Below are positions 6,970 through 9,412 of a stretch of 9,412 bases of DNA, piece after piece (the first letter of the stretch is position 1; each line of letters starts with the position of its first letter). A program made the translations under genes and the position numbers. The stretch comes from Patescibacteria group bacterium (GTDB taxonomy: Bacteria; Patescibacteriota; Microgenomatia; Daviesbacterales; UBA10151). The stretch is taken from the NCBI GenBank assembly GCA_018816815.1, contig JAHIVD010000082.1, positions 1 through 9,412 of the forward strand. The letters are read 5' to 3'. The notes beneath the pieces are model-generated. The model made no database searches and was not told where the DNA came from. It was given only the letters and a program-made list of their open reading frames with translations.

Positions 6970-7389
6970 GACTAATCCTCCAATAGTCGCAAATTGTGAA
7001 ATAACCCCCCAAAACATACCAGTTTTACTATTTGTTAAGTGCCCAAAATTATAAAATGCCGAAAAAGGCAGGAATTTCCAATTTAGTAGCAAATACGGTA
7101 CTTGGAAAATATCCCAGGATTCGGAGATAAGTATGCAGATGAAAAGGTATAGATGGTTTGTGGTATTGCCAAAAATTAAGAAAGTTAAGAAAGTTCCAAA
7201 GATCAAATCAGCGCTGGTTTGAAAAAAAAGCGATGTTTTGTTTTTATTTTTCCAACTTGAACCAAGATCCCAATGAGGAATCAGATCAACAATTGGGTGG
7301 GAAATGGCGGAAAGCGATATCCCTATGGTCGGATCCGGAACATATTGAGCAATTATTCCTGCAATAAGTGCATGTGTAGTGGCGGTCAT
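6946..7389 (-). CDS. Small integral membrane protein, possible YdjM/DUF457-like metal-dependent hydrolase
   Basis: The 147-residue protein has hydrophobic segments at about 8-30, 60-78, 80-100 and 126-143. The N-terminal part carries H6, H31, D35, H39 and D41, in the pattern H-x3-D-x3-H-x-D, with a later WD (92-93) and H117. A His/Asp-rich N-terminus in a small membrane protein resembles the membrane-bound hydrolases related to YdjM (PF04307), but I cannot confirm that and no substrate can be given. The ATG at 7389 is preceded by TATACT and no Shine-Dalgarno. Its last 24 nt overlap the end of galU on the opposite strand. It lies 80 nt downstream of the HAD-like gene on the same strand and could also be read through from it. 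Confidence 0.75.
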   Translation of the reverse strand: MTATTHALIAGIIAQYVPDPTIGISLSAISHPIVDLIPHWDLGSSWKNKNKTSLFFQTSADLIFGTFLTFLIFGNTTNHLYLFICILISESWDIFQVPYLLLNWKFLPFSAFYNFGHLTNSKTGMFWGVISQFATIGGLVLILRTIY

Positions 7390-7399
7390 CTAACTAATT

Positions 7400-7405
7400 A
7401 GTATA
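7400..7405 (-). promoter_or_regulatory. -10 element of the membrane-protein gene
   Basis: The minus strand reads TATACT, ending 10 nt before the ATG at 7389, which implies a leader of only a few nt. No convincing -35 is found at 16-18 bp. Confidence 0.4.
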
Positions 7406-7408
7406 ATC

Positions 7409-7423
7409 TATATTGTCAATATA
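7409..7423. repeat. Perfect inverted repeat, operator-like
   Basis: TATATTG-T-CAATATA has 7-bp arms around one base. It lies just upstream of the -10 of the membrane-protein gene, where a regulator could block or help RNA polymerase. Its core TTGTCAA also occurs in the lgt/HAD promoter at 8002-8008. No regulator gene is visible in the window. Confidence 0.4.
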
Positions 7424-7469
7424 TTGTATTCGACTTTGTTTAGTATTGATCTCCCTGAATCTGTCCGGA

Positions 7470-7967
7470 TTAATTTGATTCAAACTTAATTTTTTGCAAA
7501 AATTGTAAGCAAGAAGTTAAAGATGTGACTGTGTGATCAGGTTGAAGACTACTATCTTCAGATTCTTCATTAGCAAATTTGCCCTGTTTTACCCAAATTG
7601 TTTTTGCTCCTAATTTTTTACCAATCTCAGGTTCAGATCTGGTTCTATCTCCAATAAATACAGTCTTTCCAGGGTCAGTGCTTGATATATGGGGGATAAA
7701 CACTTTAGGATCTTTTGTGCCTTCAGCGAAAATAACATGGTTGAAATAATTCTTTACACCCAAGCGACTCACTTCTTGATACATATCTTTTCCTCCTTTA
7801 CCCATCAAAACCATAGAGATTCTTTTACTTTTTAAAAACCCTAAAAGCTCAATAGATCCTTTAATCAAAGTTCTTTTGTCAGGGTCATATAAAGTTCTTT
7901 TCCAATCAAAAATAATTGTTTTAATCATTCCTATGGTTTGAGAGGTAATGCTTTGTTCCATGCTCAT
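7470..7967 (-). CDS. HAD-superfamily-like hydrolase with altered active-site motifs
   Basis: The 165-residue protein has the HAD (haloacid dehalogenase) layout with a minimal cap. Motif I is TIIFDWKRTLYD (D21 as nucleophile, K23 where a second Asp is usual). Motif II is MVLMGKGG (52-59), lacking the usual Ser/Thr. Motif III is KDPKVF (K85), resembling KPDPxxF. Motif IV is TVFIGDRTRSEPEIGKKLGAKTIWV (D107). The nucleophile and the metal-site Asp remain, but the missing general acid makes ordinary phosphatase activity uncertain. The start is ambiguous: ATG 7967 fits the promoter, with a leader of about 6 nt, whereas ATG 7928 (MIKTIIFDW) gives the typical HAD N-terminus and a leader of about 45 nt. 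The gene diverges from lgt. No partner or substrate can be inferred. Confidence 0.85.
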   Translation of the reverse strand: MSMEQSITSQTIGMIKTIIFDWKRTLYDPDKRTLIKGSIELLGFLKSKRISMVLMGKGGKDMYQEVSRLGVKNYFNHVIFAEGTKDPKVFIPHISSTDPGKTVFIGDRTRSEPEIGKKLGAKTIWVKQGKFANEESEDSSLQPDHTVTSLTSCLQFLQKIKFESN

Positions 7968-7979
7968 TTGGGAAAAATG

Positions 7980-8008
7980 AATATACTATTTGCACCTGGT
8001 GTTGTCAA
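7980..8008 (-). promoter_or_regulatory. Consensus-like sigma-70 promoter of the HAD-like gene
   Basis: On the minus strand, TTGACA (8003-8008) is separated by exactly 17 bp from TATATT (7980-7985). This is a near-perfect housekeeping promoter and the strongest in the window. The -10 ends 12 nt before the ATG at 7967. Its -35 box is shared with the divergent lgt promoter. Confidence 0.7.
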
Positions 8009-8030
8009 TTATTGGTCCTTATGGTAGGCT
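8002..8030 (+). promoter_or_regulatory. Promoter of the lgt-dksA-like operon
   Basis: TTGTCA (8002-8007) is followed after exactly 17 bp by TAGGCT (8025-8030). TG at 8022-8023 adds an extended-10 element that compensates for the weak hexamer. The -10 ends 10 nt before the lgt ATG at 8041. The -35 overlaps that of the divergent HAD-like gene by 5 bp. Confidence 0.5.
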
Positions 8031-8040
8031 ATTGGGCGTA

Positions 8041-8940
8041 ATGTTTCCGGTTTTTCTTTCTATTGGCAACTATTCTCTTTCTTCTTTTGGAGTATTTTTA
8101 GCACTGGGATTTTTGCTGGGTATTTTTTTGGTTTGGAGACTAAGTCGTGCTTGGGATCTAGACGAAGAAAAGACTTTGGATATAACACTTCTAACGCTTC
8201 TTGGGGGGTTTTTAGGTGCAAGGATTTATTTTGCAATAGAGCACCTACAGGATTTTAGTTCGCCTTTGAACTTGATTTTGATTAATAAAGCTCCTGGACT
8301 ATCTTTTTGGGGTGGGATTTTGGGTGGTTGGCTTACTTTAGTTTTCCTTGCCAGGAGAAAACGGTTAAATTTTTGGCAATTGGCTGATATTGGTGTAGTT
8401 GGGTTACTAGGAGGACTAATAATGTCCAATATCGGCTGTTTTTTAGGAGGTTGTGATATTGGTTCTCCTTCTAAAGCTTTCTTTGCAGTAACTATGATAG
8501 GAAGCGTAGGTAAAAGATGGCCTATTCAAATCATTGAGGCATTATTTTTAACTGTAAGCTTAGCAAACGTTTGGTTTCATGCAACCCATTTTCATCAAAG
8601 AGGGAAGATAGTGAGTTTGGCATTTGTTTATATAGGAGTTTCTAAACTGGTTCTTGAGCCTTTTAGGCAGGATCACTCCGGAGTAATCTTTTCAGTGCTT
8701 TTTATACTTCTGGGAGCTACTATTTTTTACCGTCTTACAAAACAGACTCCGCTAATACATTTGAAAATTTTAAGACAATTTTTAATAAAATTTTTTACTG
8801 ACCCCAATAGCAGAAAAGATGTTGTACAAACTTTAAATAAAACTTGGTATAATCAGAAAACAGCACTTGGCTGGAGATGGCGGAATTTCAAGAAATTATT
8901 AAAAAAATTATTAAGGAGATCAAATGTCAAACTTTCCTAA
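8041..8940 (+). CDS. lgt: Divergent prolipoprotein diacylglyceryl transferase Lgt
   Basis: Lgt moves the diacylglyceryl group of phosphatidylglycerol to the lipobox cysteine of prolipoproteins in the cytoplasmic membrane. The 299-residue protein has about seven hydrophobic segments and Lgt landmarks in order: the GVFLALGFLLG first helix, LGARIYFAIEH (58-68), GLSFWGGILGGW (86-97), SNIGCFLGGCDIG (129-141), RWPIQIIEAL (159-168) and KLVLEPFRQDH (202-212). Several residues important in E. coli Lgt are changed: H103 to W90, R143 to N130, N146 to C133 and R239 to K202, while E243 is kept as E206. A basic tail of about 60 residues (235-299) ends the protein. The ATG at 8041 is preferred over TTG 7990 because it follows the promoter and gives a normal N-terminus. 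The fold assignment is good, but activity is uncertain. Its stop lies inside the next gene. Confidence 0.82.
   Translation: MFPVFLSIGNYSLSSFGVFLALGFLLGIFLVWRLSRAWDLDEEKTLDITLLTLLGGFLGARIYFAIEHLQDFSSPLNLILINKAPGLSFWGGILGGWLTLVFLARRKRLNFWQLADIGVVGLLGGLIMSNIGCFLGGCDIGSPSKAFFAVTMIGSVGKRWPIQIIEALFLTVSLANVWFHATHFHQRGKIVSLAFVYIGVSKLVLEPFRQDHSGVIFSVLFILLGATIFYRLTKQTPLIHLKILRQFLIKFFTDPNSRKDVVQTLNKTWYNQKTALGWRWRNFKKLLKKLLRRSNVKLS
8913..8918 (+). promoter_or_regulatory. Strong Shine-Dalgarno deciding the start at 8924
   Basis: AAGGAG sits 5 nt before the ATG at 8924, inside the end of lgt. It is the only clear Shine-Dalgarno in the window and belongs to the only gene that starts within another gene on the same strand. 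Confidence 0.8.
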
Positions 8941-9286
8941 AAAAACTCTTGAGTTTATTCAAAGATACCTCTTAAGACAACAAAGAGAGGTAGAGGAAAA
9001 CTTAAAAAATGTTATTGAAGATGATCCGGCAAAGTCGCCTGCCCTGGCAGAATCCTCCGAACCTGGTACAGATTCTTATATGGCTGAAATTCACAGCAAA
9101 AGCATAGTATTTGGGAAAAAACTAACAGATGCTAAGGTTAGCATACAGATAGCTTTGCAAAAAATTAAAAAAGGCACTTATGGAAAATGTGAGCACTGTG
9201 GCAAACAGATCGAGGTTGGAAGACTTTTAGCTATGCCCACAGCTCAACATTGTGTAGCTTGTTCAAAGAAGAATTTTGGGAAATAG
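8924..9286 (+). CDS. DksA/TraR-family C4 zinc-finger protein
   Basis: This 120-residue protein has a charged helical N-terminal part (about 1-82, probably a coiled-coil hairpin) and a C-terminal zinc finger, C89-x2-C92-x17-C110-x2-C113, within GTYGKCEHCGKQIEVGRL, the DksA/TraR signature. Family members bind the RNA polymerase secondary channel and adjust transcription, for example with ppGpp. The coiled-coil tip reads EPGTDSYMAE and lacks the DxxDxA motif of E. coli DksA, so the protein is better called TraR/DksA-like, and its effect on polymerase may differ. It overlaps the end of lgt by 17 nt and has its own Shine-Dalgarno, so it is translated from the lgt mRNA. The gene ends in TAG and is followed by a hairpin pair. 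Confidence 0.9.
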   Translation: MSNFPKKTLEFIQRYLLRQQREVEENLKNVIEDDPAKSPALAESSEPGTDSYMAEIHSKSIVFGKKLTDAKVSIQIALQKIKKGTYGKCEHCGKQIEVGRLLAMPTAQHCVACSKKNFGK

Positions 9287-9288
9287 TC

Positions 9289-9333
9289 ATCAGACTAATC
9301 AGAAAAGTCTGATAGCTGAAGACTGACAGCTAT
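9289..9333. terminator. Double hairpin, probable bidirectional terminator
   Basis: Hairpin 1 is ATCAGACT (9289-9296) with AGTCTGAT (9306-9313) around a 9-nt loop. Hairpin 2 is ATAGCTG (9312-9318) with CAGCTAT (9327-9333) around an 8-nt loop. They overlap by 2 bp. AGTCT (9306-9310) can instead pair with AGACT (9320-9324). A direct repeat, CTGATAGCT/CTGACAGCT, lies within. The site sits between two convergent genes. The sequence after it is only moderately U-rich. Confidence 0.5.
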
Positions 9334-9412
9334 TATTCTATCTCTGACCACTTTTGGAATGTATCAGAGTAAAGATTCCTTAAAATGACCGGGTATTTTG
9401 GCTGTTGAATAA
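9333..9412 (-). CDS. C-terminal fragment of an unidentified minus-strand gene (runs off the window)
   Basis: On the minus strand the frame is open from the window edge to a TAA at 9335-9333. It gives about 25 residues that read as a natural protein end (IQQPKYPVILRN, then LYSDTFQKWSEIE). The plus-strand frames over the same bases contain stops. The fragment is too short to identify. A convergent gene here would explain the hairpins at 9289-9333. Confidence 0.4.
   Translation of the reverse strand, partial: IQQPKYPVILRNLYSDTFQKWSEIE

Noticed and set aside
7158..7367. Plus-strand open frame inside the membrane-protein gene
   Set aside because: The opposite strand gives a coherent membrane protein with a promoter and ordered His/Asp residues; this frame does not.
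7990..8040. Longer lgt start at TTG 7990
   Set aside because: It would begin upstream of the lgt promoter and overlap the HAD-gene promoter; ATG 8041 fits the promoter spacing.
9385..9408. Start of a plus-strand gene at ATG 9385
   Set aside because: The frame stops after seven codons.

Overview
The window is AT-rich, densely packed bacterial DNA. It holds ten genes, one tRNA and one edge fragment, with short spacers and a mix of strands. The gene content points to an ultra-small genome of the Candidate Phyla Radiation (Patescibacteria), perhaps near Microgenomates: a UlaG-like metallo-beta-lactamase protein, DnaB, an ERAP/PepN-like M1 aminopeptidase, EF-P, a GalU-type nucleotidyltransferase, a highly divergent Lgt and a small DksA/TraR zinc-finger protein. 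That placement is an inference from protein style, AT content and the near absence of Shine-Dalgarno sequences. No database search was possible.

Layout. From 1 to 2086 (+) there is an MBL-fold hydrolase followed by the replicative helicase DnaB. At 2132-2214 (-) a class II tRNA-Leu(CAA) faces dnaB and is transcribed away from the 850-residue M1 aminopeptidase (2260-4812, +). At 4872-5201 (+) lies a small coiled-coil-like gene broken by one in-frame TAG. It is followed by about 160 bases without an intact gene, holding an inverted repeat and a possible decayed reading frame. Next come efp (5381-5944, +), a spacer with a 17-bp tandem repeat and a hairpin, and galU (6076-6969, +). The 3' end of galU overlaps a convergent membrane-protein gene (6946-7389, -). 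A HAD-like gene (7470-7967, -) and lgt (8041-8940, +) diverge from one shared promoter region. lgt overlaps the DksA/TraR-type gene (8924-9286, +). Two hairpins then separate that gene from the 3' end of a minus-strand gene that runs off the window.

Functionally this is mostly housekeeping: replication (DnaB), translation (tRNA-Leu, EF-P), peptide turnover (M1 peptidase), sugar-nucleotide supply for the envelope (GalU) and lipoprotein maturation (Lgt). No mobile element, CRISPR array or defence island is visible.

The most notable features concern expression signals and active-site changes. Six genes have a promoter-like -10 hexamer only 6-12 nt before the ATG and no Shine-Dalgarno, which suggests leaderless or near-leaderless mRNAs. 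The one clear Shine-Dalgarno belongs to the only gene that starts inside another gene on the same strand. One 7-bp box, TTGTCAA, appears to act as the -35 element for both the HAD-like gene and lgt. EF-P carries arginine instead of lysine at its tip. Lgt and the HAD-like protein lack several residues known to be catalytic in their families.
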